64,000 nt of DNA from CAVQFB01 sp963711675 (GTDB lineage: Bacteria > Acidobacteriota > Terriglobia > Terriglobales > Acidobacteriaceae), in contig CAVQFB010000008.1 of NCBI GenBank assembly GCA_963711675.1, forward strand, positions 186,001 through 250,000, read 5' to 3'. Positions 51,110 through 60,496 of the stretch are shown here, piece after piece (position 1 is the stretch's first letter; each line of letters opens with the position of its first letter). Both the position numbers and the translations under genes were made by a program. The notes under the pieces were generated by a model. It worked only from the letters and a program-made list of their open reading frames with translations, was not told the origin of the DNA and did no database searches.

Positions 51110-51991
51110 GTGAACCCTCACTGGAACGGGCAGTTCTCCTGCTTTCATCTGGTCGCCAAGACGGACGAGCATCCTGCGACGGTGGTACAGGTGCGCGACA
51201 TCGAAATCGGAGGCGACGATTTCGTTGTCATGGCGGGCCCGTGTGCCGTGGAATCCGAGCGGCAGCTGTTGGAGACCGCCGAGTCCGTTGCCGCTGCAGG
51301 CGCCCGCATTCTGCGCGGTGGGGCTTACAAGCCGCGCTCCTCTCCTTATTCCTTTCAGGGTTTGGGCGTCGACGGCCTGAAACTGCTGCGCAAGGCGCGC
51401 GAAGCCACGGGCTTAGCCATCGTGACCGAGGCGATGTGTCCGGAAGATGTAGAACTGATCGCGGAATACGCCGACATCATGCAGGTGGGCACGCGCAGCA
51501 TGGAAAACTACGCGCTGCTCGAGGCTCTGGGCCGGTGCGGACGTCCCGTGCTGCTGAAGCGCGGAATGACTGCCACCTTGGAAGACTTGCTGCGCTCGGC
51601 ACAGGTCATCGTGATGAACGGCAATCCGGACGTGATCCTGTGCGAGCGGGGAATCCGCACCTTCGAGACCGCCACCCGCAATACTCTGGACATTGCAGCC
51701 GTGCCGGTGTTGAAGACGGTGTCACACCTGCCGGTGATCGTCGACCCCAGCCATGCCTGCGGAGTGCGCTCCCTCGTTCCGGTGTTGGCGCGGGCAGCGG
51801 CGGTTGTGGGCGCCGACGGACTGCTGGTGGAAGTCCATCCTGCACCAGACCAGGCGCTCAGCGACGGAGTCCAGTCGCTCACTTTCTCTCAATTCCACGA
51901 AATGATGGATGATTTGCAGCCTTACCTGGCGCTACGAGGGGAAGCGCACGAGTTTCGCGAGCAACTAACCGTAGGCCGGGGCGGACGCTGA
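51110..51991 (+). CDS. aroF: 3-deoxy-7-phosphoheptulonate (DAHP) synthase, type I beta, short form
   Basis: A 293-residue DAHP synthase, which joins phosphoenolpyruvate and erythrose 4-phosphate in the first step of the shikimate pathway. VVMAGPCAVESERQLLETAE, RILRGGAYKPRSSPYSFQG, LLKRGMTATLEDLL, CERGIRTFETATRNTLDI and PVIVDPSHACGVRSLV carry the substrate and metal ligands (Cys in GPCAVES, His in DPSH). The N-terminal ferredoxin-like regulatory domain of Thermotoga-type enzymes is missing; only its C-terminal joint (FHLVAKTDEHP) remains, so the enzyme may lack feedback control. The GTG start at 51110 has only a weak ribosome site, and a GTG at 51182 is possible. It is the first gene of a cytochrome-rich operon, an unusual place for this enzyme. 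Confidence 0.92.
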   Translation: MNPHWNGQFSCFHLVAKTDEHPATVVQVRDIEIGGDDFVVMAGPCAVESERQLLETAESVAAAGARILRGGAYKPRSSPYSFQGLGVDGLKLLRKAREATGLAIVTEAMCPEDVELIAEYADIMQVGTRSMENYALLEALGRCGRPVLLKRGMTATLEDLLRSAQVIVMNGNPDVILCERGIRTFETATRNTLDIAAVPVLKTVSHLPVIVDPSHACGVRSLVPVLARAAAVVGADGLLVEVHPAPDQALSDGVQSLTFSQFHEMMDDLQPYLALRGEAHEFREQLTVGRGGR

Positions 51992-53349
51992 TGCCAAGCA
52001 GGTTCATCGCCAGCTGTGCGCTCGTCTTGGCAAGTTGCATTCTCATGGGGTCGCAGAAGACTCCATCCCCAACATTGGCCGTCAACCCCCTCCTCTATAC
52101 CGTAGCCCCCGGCTACGAGCCCCTCGCTTGGATGCGTGGCGGAGATCGCTTTCCCCTTGGGAGCACGATCTTCAGACAGACAGGAAGTGCGAAGGAGCCG
52201 CTCGCCAAGAATGTTGCGGCATCTTCCGATCCCTCGGTCTCTTTCGACGGGGAACGCGTCATCTTCGCAGGCAAGCACACCACGGGTGATCACTGGCAAA
52301 TCTGGGAAATCTCCCTCTCGACCGGCGAAGCAAGGCGTATCACATCTTGTCGTGACGACTGCGTTCGGCCGCTCTACCTGCCCGAAGATCGTGTTGTGTA
52401 TGCGCACAAGCTCGACGGTCGATTCGTGCTTGAAGTTGCGCCACTCGCCGGTGGGAGTGCGACACCGCTGACTTACGCTCCCGGTAATTTTCTTCCGACA
52501 GATGTGCTGCGTGACGGCCGCGTGCTCTTTGAAGCTTCCTATCCGTTTGGGAATGCGACTGCTTCGGAGCTTTACACCGTTTACACCGACGGTAGCGGGG
52601 TCGAGTCTTATCGCTGCGATCACGCAAACACTCGTCACGCCGGCAGGCAATTGGCGTCTGCGGACATTGTCTTTGCGCGTGAGCGCGGATTGGCAAAATT
52701 TACCTCTGCCCTTGCCCACGAAACGGACATCGCGGCGCCTGCGGGAGAATACGCCGGCGATGTGGTTGAGACGAACTCAGGCGAATGGCTGTTCTCACGC
52801 CGCGCGGATCAGACGAAAAGATTCCACTTGGAGAGCTGGAAGCCGGGATCACCAAGCGCAAGAATACTAGTGGCAGAGAAAAATGCCGATGTCGTCCAGC
52901 CAGTTCTGCTGTCGGCACGACACGTCCCTAACCGGCATCCATCCGGGCTGCACGACTGGACTTATGCCAACCTGCTCTGCCTGAACGCATACACCTCGAA
53001 GTATCGCTTCGCCCGCGAATCGATCAGCTCCGCACAGCTCTACACGCAGGACAGTACGGGTGAACCCAAGCTGTTAGGGAGCACCGCCGTCGAGAAGGAT
53101 GGTTCTTTCTATCTGCGGGTGCCCGCCGATCAACCTCTGCGAATCGAGTTGCTGGACTCGGCCGGCAAAAGCCTGAAAAAAGAAGAGGGCTGGTTCTGGC
53201 TGCGCCGCGGCGAGCAACGAGTCTGCGTCGGATGTCATGCCGGCCCGGAGACCGCGCCGGAAAACGCCGTGCCCATGGTTTTGCGGCGTTCCATCATTCC
53301 CGCCGACATGACACGGACTTCGGCGCTCGCCCAGGCAGGAGGGAAGTAG
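51991..53349 (+). CDS. HzsA-like periplasmic monohaem c-type protein
   Basis: A 452-residue exported protein; its ATG overlaps the aroF stop by one base (TGATG). After a signal segment (FIASCALVLASCILMG), residues about 40-300 form a TolB/WD-like propeller (DPSVSFDGERVIFAGKHT). The C-terminal part matches the hydrazine synthase alpha-subunit-like domain: VPNRHPSGLHDWTYANLLCL, EKDGSFYLRVPADQPLRIE and LRRGEQRVCVGCHAG with the haem c site C412-x-x-C415-H416. Hydrazine synthesis itself is not implied; HzsA-like proteins occur widely in bacteria that do not perform anammox and have no assigned activity. It is probably a periplasmic redox protein. It ends 1 bp before the next gene. Confidence 0.85.
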   Translation: MPSRFIASCALVLASCILMGSQKTPSPTLAVNPLLYTVAPGYEPLAWMRGGDRFPLGSTIFRQTGSAKEPLAKNVAASSDPSVSFDGERVIFAGKHTTGDHWQIWEISLSTGEARRITSCRDDCVRPLYLPEDRVVYAHKLDGRFVLEVAPLAGGSATPLTYAPGNFLPTDVLRDGRVLFEASYPFGNATASELYTVYTDGSGVESYRCDHANTRHAGRQLASADIVFARERGLAKFTSALAHETDIAAPAGEYAGDVVETNSGEWLFSRRADQTKRFHLESWKPGSPSARILVAEKNADVVQPVLLSARHVPNRHPSGLHDWTYANLLCLNAYTSKYRFARESISSAQLYTQDSTGEPKLLGSTAVEKDGSFYLRVPADQPLRIELLDSAGKSLKKEEGWFWLRRGEQRVCVGCHAGPETAPENAVPMVLRRSIIPADMTRTSALAQAGGK

Positions 53350-53350
53350 C

Positions 53351-54995
53351 TTGCTCAGAAGCCTGCTCCTATCTTTATTACTTGCCTCCACGGCATTATT
53401 CGCCTCTTCGGCGCTCGCGCAGGCGCCACCACCGGGCACGATTCGCTTCGAAGATGCAACCTCTGCTTCCGGAATTCACTTCACTCACAGCTTCGGGGCC
53501 GAGAAACTCGGCTCGCTGCTCGAGAGCACCGGCGGTGGCTGCGTCTGGTTCGACTATAACAATGATGGATTCCCCGATCTCTACGTAGTCTCCGGCAAGC
53601 CGTTGGAGCCCGGCTTTCACCCGTATCCCCTCAAAACGCCGCCCGCCGTTGCGCCGCACAACCATCTCTATCGCAACAACGGGAACGGCACATTCACGGA
53701 CGTGACCGACCAGGCAGGTGTCGGCGCGGATATGTACGGAATGGCCGCCATCGCAGCCGACTTTGATAACGATGGCTTCACCGATCTCTTAGTGACCGGC
53801 TACGGTCGCGCGATTCTTTATCGCAACAAAGGCGACGGCACGTTTGAGGATGTGACGGCCAAAGCCGGCATCAAGGTCGACGGGTGGTCGATCAGCTCCG
53901 CCTGGCTGGACTACGACCGCGACGGCTGCGTGGATCTGTTCGTCGGCCGCTACGTGAAGTTCGATCCCAAGTACCGCAACTATTACCCGGCTGACAACTA
54001 TCCCGGGCCGCTCGACTACGAAGGCGACACGAACCGCCTCTATCACAACAACTGCAACGGCACCTTCACCGACGTGACCGACAAATCCGGCATCGGCGCT
54101 TACAAAGGCCGAACCATGGGAGTGGCCGCCGCCGACTATGACGGCGACGGATTTCCGGACATCTACGTCGCCAACGACAAGACCGAGAACTTTCTTTTCC
54201 ATAACAAGCACGACGGCACCTTTGAAGAAGTTGCGGCGGACATGGGGGTCGCGTACGGGCAAAACGGCGAGATGACATCGGCCATGGGTCCCATGTTTGC
54301 GGACATTACCGGCAATGGCCATCTCGACCTCTGGGTGACCGATTCGAAATATGACCGCCTGATGCGGAACGCCGGCAAGGACGGGTTTGAGGACATCAGC
54401 GCCAGCTCAGGTATTTCTGCGGCAAGCGGCCAGTATGTGAGCTGGGGCAGCGGCATTTTTGATTTCGACAACGACGGTCTGCTCGACATCCTGGTCTTCC
54501 ACGGTGGCCTCATCCACATGGTGCCGCAGGAGCACTCGCTGTTCCGCGGATTAGGCAGTGGCAAATTCGCGGACGTTTCCCGCGAAGCCGGGCCGGTGCT
54601 CGATGTGAAGACTGTGGCGCGCGGGGCGTGCTTTGCCGACTATGACAACGACGGCAAAGTGGATGCGTTCGTCGTGAATCTCGGCGCGCCCGCCACGCTG
54701 CTGCACAACGTCTCACAGAACAGGAATCACTGGATCGCCGTCCAGCTCAAGGGCACAAAGAGCAACCGGGACGGAATCGGCGCCTTGGTGACGGTCGTCG
54801 CAGGCGGTCAGCAAGCAAATCGCGGAGCACACCGCAGGCTCCGGCTATCTATCGCAGAATGACGGACGAGTTCACTTTGGGCTCGGCGCAAATTCAAAGA
54901 TCGACAAGTTGACGGTTCGCTGGCCCAGCGGCCGCGAGCAGGTTCTGGACAACGTAGCAGCAGATCGTGTGCAGGTCGTGGAGGAGCCCAAATGA
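53351..54995 (+). CDS. CRTAC1-family VCBS/ASPIC-UnbV protein (3' frameshift)
   Basis: An exported protein of about 547 residues with a TTG start; AGGAGGG at 53337-53343 lies seven bases upstream and supports it. Signal peptide LLLSLLLASTALFASSALAQ precedes multiple VCBS/FG-GAP repeats (DYNNDGFPDLY, DFDNDGFTDLL, DYDRDGCVDLF, DYDGDGFPDIY, DFDNDGLLDIL, DYDNDGKVDAF). The ASPIC/UnbV end is out of frame: one extra C near 54812 separates VTVVAGGQ from KQIAEHTAGSGYLSQNDG, which continues to a TGA at 54993-54995 overlapping the next ATG. It is a paralogue of the CRTAC1 protein in the divergent operon. A binding or adhesive role in the periplasm or at the surface is inferred. Confidence 0.85.
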
Positions 54996-56830
54996 AGTGG
55001 GCCGCCGCGCTGCTTGTTGTCATCGTCGGCATCTTGGGCGCGCGTGCCAAACCGGGCGAACAGCCTAGATATTTGTCTCCCCGCGAGCTGGCGACTTCCG
55101 CGGATGGCAGATCGCTATACGTAGTTTCCGAGAAGAGTGACGCATTGCTGGTTGTGGACGCACATAACGGTGTCGTGGTTGGCCGTGTTGCTGTGGGCCA
55201 CGTGCCTCGCGGACTGTCAGTTTCCGCGAACGGAAAGCAGATCTACGTGGCCAACTCCTGGACCGACACCGTTTCCGTCATCGACGCCGAAAAGCTGGAA
55301 GTCGTGAAGACTCTCGCCACAGGCTCCGAGCCGACCAGCGCGATCCCTGACAAAGAGGGCACCACCCTCTACGTGGCGAACCGGCTCAGCAACGATATCT
55401 CTGTCATCGACCTTGCAAGCGGGCAGGAGATCAAGCGCCTAGCGGCGGGGCGCGGCGCGAGCTATCTGGCTCGGTCGCCAGATGGAAATCAGATTTACTG
55501 CACTCATATATATCCGAACGTGGCTTCGGGTGCACCGCCTGAGTCGGAAATTACCGTCATTGATACCAAAACGCAGCGCGTCGTGGAGCGCAAGCCCCTC
55601 GCGAACGTCGCCGGCGTATTTCATATCGCGATGTCGGCGGACGGCGCACTGGGAGTTGCTGCTCAGCTGCGTCCCAAGAATCTGATCCCGCTGGCGCACG
55701 TGGAGCATGGGTGGGTCTTCGGCAATTCGCTGACGCTGTTTGGCAAGGACGTGGACGGAGTAGTGCAGGTTCCGATCGACGAACTGGACCACTATTTCGC
55801 CATGCCGTTCGGCGTCGCAATTTCGCCGGACAAGGCAAAGTTGTTCGTCACCACCTCCGGATCCGACAGTGTCACGCGTCATCGATGTTGCCGAAGCTGC
55901 TCAAGTTTGTGCGATCGCGCAGAGCGATCCTTCGCGAACGATCTGTCCGCTTCGGCGAATTATGTGGCGGCCAGAATTCCGGTCGGCCGCAATCCGCGCG
56001 GGGTCGCGCTGTCTCCCGATGGCAAGCGGCTGTACGTAGCCAACCGGATGGACGACACCATCAGCGTGATCGACACCAGTGCCGACAAAGTAGTCTCCGT
56101 GTGGGATCTGGGCGGGCCGAAGGAAATCACGCCCCTGCGTCGCGGCGAGCAGATTTTCTACAACGCGAAATACGCATTTCAGGGCCACTTCAGCTGCGCC
56201 AACTGCCACATCGATGCCACCTTCGACGGCCTGCAGTGGGACCTCGAGCCGGACGGCTTCGGCGTGGACATCGTCGACAACCGATCGATTGAAGATCTCT
56301 CCGGCACCCAGCCGTACAAGTGGAATGGCGGCAATCCCGACCTTCCCACCGAATGCGGTCCGCGCACCGAAAAATATTTCTACCGCTCACAGAGTTACGA
56401 CGGCAAGGAATTGACCGACTTGGTCAGGTTTGTCTGGTCGATGCCCCTGCGGCCCAATCGTTACCGACTGGCGAATGGCGAACTGACGCCAGCCCAGGAC
56501 CGCGGCAAAGCCATCTTTGAACGCACAACCTACAAGAATGGCAAGCCGATCCCGGAAAAAAACCAATGCGCCTACTGCCATAGCGGACCCAAGTTTACGA
56601 ACCAGCAACAGTTGAATGTCGGCACAGGCAAGCCCACCGACCGTTCGCCTGTGATCGACGTGCCGCACCTGACCAATGTCGTCTATTCCGCGCCCTATCT
56701 GCACGACGGTTCGGCGCATTCGCTGGAAGAGATCTGGACCGTCTTCAATCCCAAGGACACGCACGGCGTCTCCAACGATCTGACCAAGGATGAGTTGAAC
56801 GATCTCATCGAGTACTTGAGGACGTTATGA
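54992..56830 (+). CDS. YVTN beta-propeller fused to di-haem cytochrome c peroxidase-like domain
   Basis: A 612-residue exported protein starting inside the upstream stop (ATGA). After a signal peptide (AAALLVVIVGILGARA), residues about 25-350 are a YncE/YVTN-type propeller (LYVVSEKSDALLVVDAHNG, IYVANSWTDTVSVIDAE, LYVANRMDDTISVIDT). The C-terminal part is MauG/CcpA-like with haem c sites C402-ANC-H406 and C526-AYC-H530 and a late YLHDGSAHSLEEIW. About 20 residues after TTSGSDSV (near 55873-55930) read as Arg/Cys-rich nonsense and then return to frame, so at least two compensating single-base indels are present; an expected VTVIDV is visible in the next frame. It probably oxidises or transfers electrons in the periplasm. 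Confidence 0.85.
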   Translation: MKWAAALLVVIVGILGARAKPGEQPRYLSPRELATSADGRSLYVVSEKSDALLVVDAHNGVVVGRVAVGHVPRGLSVSANGKQIYVANSWTDTVSVIDAEKLEVVKTLATGSEPTSAIPDKEGTTLYVANRLSNDISVIDLASGQEIKRLAAGRGASYLARSPDGNQIYCTHIYPNVASGAPPESEITVIDTKTQRVVERKPLANVAGVFHIAMSADGALGVAAQLRPKNLIPLAHVEHGWVFGNSLTLFGKDVDGVVQVPIDELDHYFAMPFGVAISPDKAKLFVTTSGSDSVTRHRCCRSCSSLCDRAERSFANDLSASANYVAARIPVGRNPRGVALSPDGKRLYVANRMDDTISVIDTSADKVVSVWDLGGPKEITPLRRGEQIFYNAKYAFQGHFSCANCHIDATFDGLQWDLEPDGFGVDIVDNRSIEDLSGTQPYKWNGGNPDLPTECGPRTEKYFYRSQSYDGKELTDLVRFVWSMPLRPNRYRLANGELTPAQDRGKAIFERTTYKNGKPIPEKNQCAYCHSGPKFTNQQQLNVGTGKPTDRSPVIDVPHLTNVVYSAPYLHDGSAHSLEEIWTVFNPKDTHGVSNDLTKDELNDLIEYLRTL

Positions 56831-57896
56831 AGAAGCGGCTTGACAGTCATCGCTGATTTCGCATTGCTGCTCTCGTCGCAAGTTTTCGCCGCGACGCCGG
56901 AGATGCCTCGATTCCGCTGGGAGAACTTCACCACCGCGAACGGCCTTCCCGACAACCACGTGTTCTGCGTTCTGGTGGACGGCACCCGCATCTGGGCGGG
57001 CACCGAAGACGGCCTCGCCCTCTACGAAAACGGAAAGTGGAAGAGTCTACCGCCCGGCCGATGGCCTGGCGCATCGTGCCGTTCTCTCCCTCGCACTGGA
57101 CAAGCGCACCGGCGACGTCTGGGCCGGCACGATGGGTGGGCTGAGCCGCTTTTCAGCTGGCCGTATCGACACCTTTACACAGCTCAACTCCGGTCTGGCC
57201 AACGACATTGTTTACGGCGTCGCCGTCTCCGGAGATTTCTTGTGGGCCGCGACTGCCGCGGGCGCGAGCCGCCTCGACACTCGCACCGGCCAGTGGAGCA
57301 TCTTCAACGAGCGCAACACGCCCATGTACGAGATCTGGACCTACAGCGTGAGTCCGGGCCGGACAAGGTCTACTACGCGGTTTGGGGCGGCGGGTTGCTC
57401 GAATACAACGTCGCGACCGCACGCCTGGAAGGACTACAACGATCCCGACGGCGAGACCGAGATCGTACTGTTCAAGGATCAGGGCCTCATTCACGAGATC
57501 ACGACGTCGGTCAGTTACGTCGACAAGATCGTCTGGGTGGCCACTTACTTTGGCGCCAGCCGCTACGACGGCCGCAACTGGCACAATTTCCTGCAGAAGG
57601 ACAGCGGTCTGCCCAGCAACTTTCTGAACTTCATCAAGGGCGTCGACGCCAACCGCGCCTGGTTCTGCACCGACAAAGGCCTCACTTATTACGACGGCAC
57701 GAACTGGGCGGTTTACCGCCCGTCACTGGAGAGCGGCCGTCCCGAAATGCTGGTGCGCGATGCGGACGGGAATACGACGCCCGTGAAGGTCGAGACCGCT
57801 CCTGCCCACAACTACATCCTGGGCATCGATTTTCAGGGCGACGACGTCTGGGTGGCGACCGCCAAAGGTTTGAGTCACGGAATTCGACAGAAGTAG
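56827..57896 (+). CDS. Two-component-type beta-propeller (Reg_prop-like) protein, several frameshifts
   Basis: Predicted as about 355 residues after correction. The ATG at 56827 overlaps the previous stop (ATGA) and starts MKKRL, but an extra T near 56839 ends that frame at once; without it the signal peptide TVIADFALLLSSQVFAA follows. Further single-base changes are needed near 57056 (extra G; then ADGLAHRAVLSLALDKRTGD), near 57357 (one base missing; then PDKVYYAVWGGGLLEYNV) and near 57430 (extra C). Propeller blades are clear: GLPDNHVFCVLVDGTRIWAG, AGTMGGLSRFSAGRI, DDVWVATAKGLSHG. These are like the periplasmic sensor propellers of hybrid kinases, but no kinase is attached. It may bind a partner or ligand of the neighbouring cytochromes. 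Confidence 0.7.
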
Positions 57897-57902
57897 ATAG
57901 CG

Positions 57903-58472
57903 ATGTCGAGTAAGCAGCTGCAAGCGATTGATCGCAGGATGATTGATCGCGGGCAGGTAGGCAAAACGAATCAAGAAGGAGTCATCCCATGGTGGTTGCA
58001 GGAACTACTCGAAGAAATAAGCGGCGCGACAATAGAAAAGCGGGCGATCACGAACCTCAATGTGCTGAACGAGGCTTACGCCTACGGCAGCGCCTTTTCA
58101 CGCGGCATGCGAATCGATCTCAACGGGTTGACCATCCTGCTGATTTCGGGAACCGCCAGCATCGACGACGCGGGAAACACCGTCCACGCCGGCGATCTCC
58201 GGGCGCAGGTTCGCCGCACCTTCGACAACATTACCGGCCTTCTGGCCTCCGAGGGCGCGACCTGGAAAGACATCGTGCGGACCACTTGCTACCTGCGCGA
58301 TATCGAGCGCGACTACAAAGCGTTCAACGAAGAACGGTCCGCTTTCTACCGGGAACAGAAACTCAACCCGCTGCCGGCTTCGACCGGCATTCAGGCGATT
58401 CTCTGCCGCCCTGACCTGCTTGTAGAGATCGAAGCCATCGCCATGTTCAAGCGGCCTACGCCCAAGGAGTAG
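57903..58472 (+). CDS. RidA/YjgF/Rid-family protein
   Basis: A 189-residue cytoplasmic protein, intact. After a 50-residue N-terminal extension, the Rid domain has LISGTASIDDAGNTVHAGDL, RRTFDNITGLLASEGATWKD and the C-terminal signature ILCRPDLLVEIEAIAMF with the conserved Arg and the LVEIEAIA strand. RidA proteins hydrolyse reactive enamine/imine intermediates; longer relatives act on chorismate-derived compounds. With aroF in the same operon, a step on an aromatic or amino intermediate is possible, but this is inference. It starts 6 bp after the upstream stop, and the next gene follows after 5 bp. Confidence 0.85.
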   Translation: MSSKQLQAIDRRMIDRGQVGKTNQEGVIPWWLQELLEEISGATIEKRAITNLNVLNEAYAYGSAFSRGMRIDLNGLTILLISGTASIDDAGNTVHAGDLRAQVRRTFDNITGLLASEGATWKDIVRTTCYLRDIERDYKAFNEERSAFYREQKLNPLPASTGIQAILCRPDLLVEIEAIAMFKRPTPKE

Positions 58473-58477
58473 CGCAC

Positions 58478-60323
58478 ATGCGCCGTCTTCTCTTGTTAGC
58501 GGTCTGTGTGTTGTTGGCCCGTGCGGCTACACCCCAGACCGCGCCGTGCGGGTGCGGAAGCGCGCCGCCCGGACGCCCCGCATCGCGGTCGCTAAAACCG
58601 TACGGCGGAGTGCCGGAAGACCTGCGCCCCTACTCCAAATACACGCCTCCTTATTATGAGCACTACAACGATCTGGTCGAATACAACGGCGCGGCTCGCG
58701 ACCTGCCCGACCCTGATCTCAAAGACCTGAGCGAAATCCGGATTGGTTTTCTCGGGCCGCTCTACGATCATCCTGACCAGGCGATGGGCAACAGGATGCT
58801 GCAGGGCGCGCACGCTTGCCGTCGAGCAGGCCAACGCCGCGGGCGGCTATTGCGGCAAGCCTTACCGCCTGATGCTGCACAACGATTCCGCCATCTGGGG
58901 CGCAGCCAGCAACGAAGTCGTGAAGATGGTCTACGACGACAAGGTCTGGGCGATGTTTGGCTCGATCAGCGGTGACACCACGCATATCGCGCTACGCGTC
59001 TCTCTGAAAGCGGAGACCCCGCTGGTGAACAGTGCTGCCACCGATCCCACGATCCCCGAGACCATCATCCCCTGGTACTTCACCGACCTCCAGGACGATC
59101 GCGTGCAGGGCTACACCCTTGCCCGCCACATCTACACCGAGCTGGGCCTGAAGCGCATAGCGTTGTTGCGCGTGAACGACCGTTACGGACGCTTCGGCGT
59201 CATCAAGTTTCGCGACGCTTCCCGCCGTCTCAAGCACCCCGTCGTGATTGAGCAGAAATTCATGCCGGGCGACACGGACTTCCGCCATCAGCTTCGCGTG
59301 ATTCAGGACTCGCGCGTCGACGGCATCGTCCTGTGGACCGACATTGCACCCACGGCGATGATCCTCAAGCAAATGCAAGAGCTGGGGATGAAACAACGCG
59401 TGTTCGGTAGCCATCGCACGATTGGCGACCAGTTATTGCAGCTTGCCGGTCCTGCCGCCGAGGGCTTTGAGGCGCTCTACCCCTACGATCCAACCCGCGA
59501 AGACAACCGGTGGAAGGATTTCAATCACGCTTACGAGACTCGATTCAACGACAAGCCCGACCATTTTGCCGCTCTTGCCTATGATGCAATGCAAGTCTTG
59601 TTGAACGCGATCTGCCGCGCCGGTTTGAACCGGGGCCGGATTCGCGATGCCCTGACGGGAGTCGAGAACTACAAAGGTGTAACCGGCGACATGGTTTTCG
59701 ATCCTAACTGTAAGAACATCAGCCCGATGTTCCTGGCAACCGTGCATAACGGCGCGATTGACTACCGCCGCATCACGATGGAGAAGCCTTACGCCACCAC
59801 CAGCGAAGTCGCTCCACAATATTCCGGGCCACCCATCTCCGACGAAAAAACCGGCGACTTGCGAATCGGCGTCTTCGGCCCCGCGGCGGATCAGGCCGTG
59901 CATGCTCCTGAAGTCGTCAGTTTGCTCGAGCAACTGAACCACGATGGACGTCACTTTTCGCTGGTCGCCATTCCTTCCGATAGCTCCTGGGGAAAAGCCT
60001 CGACAGCTCTGGTGAAAGCGATTTATCAGGACCACGTCCTTGGCATCGTCGCTTCGGACCGCAATTCCAGCCATCTCGCCGAGCAACTTGGAACCAAAGT
60101 TTTTGTTCCCGTGATCGCAATTTCTTCTGACCGGATGCTCACCTCGACGAATACACCTTGGATCTTCCGCTTGCCGCCCGCCACTCCGATTGAACAGGCA
60201 TTGCGTCTCTTCGCCGCTGCTGCCGTCAATGCGGGGCCAAATCGCCAAAGAATTCGCGACCTTCTTGCGTCGGGAACTTCGATCGCAGGAATGAGTTTTC
60301 ATTCGACAGGAGAACCACGCTAG
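58478..60323 (+). CDS. Periplasmic binding protein of ABC/PQQ-ADH-system type, duplicated (frameshifted)
   Basis: About 614 residues after removal of one extra base near 58811 (GGCGCGCACG for GGCGCGACG), which separates MGNRMLQGA from LAVEQANAAGGYCGKPY. AAGGAG eight bases before the ATG and a signal peptide (LLLLAVCVLLARA) are present. Residues about 85-440 form a Peripl_BP_6 (Leu/Ile/Val-binding-like) module with RIGFLGPLYDHPD and FGSISGDTTHIALRV. A second, shorter module from about 459 starts RIGVFGPAADQAVHAPE and resembles one lobe of the first. No ABC permease or ATPase gene is near. Such proteins occur in PQQ-dependent alcohol dehydrogenase systems beside YVTN propellers, a similar setting to this operon; the ligand is unknown. 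Confidence 0.8.
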
Positions 60324-60496
60324 ACCAATTCTCCAGAACTCCTCAGGTGCAGGGTCTTGCATCTTGACACCAGTTTCATTCCTCGTCATAGTGTGCCTAA
60401 CTTAACGGCAGTTATCGGCGTGGGGCCGTGCTGCCAAATCCGTTTCCACATTTAATCCAGCCGGTCTTATCTATCCTGTGCAGTGGGGAAAATTTC

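Noticed and set aside
51079..51912. Long open frame overlapping the DAHP synthase gene in another frame
   Set aside because: It is Arg/Gly-rich with no family motif, whereas the other frame carries every DAHP synthase motif.
59433..60389. 318-codon minus-strand frame opposite the binding protein gene
   Set aside because: Antisense shadow without features; the plus strand has a clear periplasmic-binding fold.
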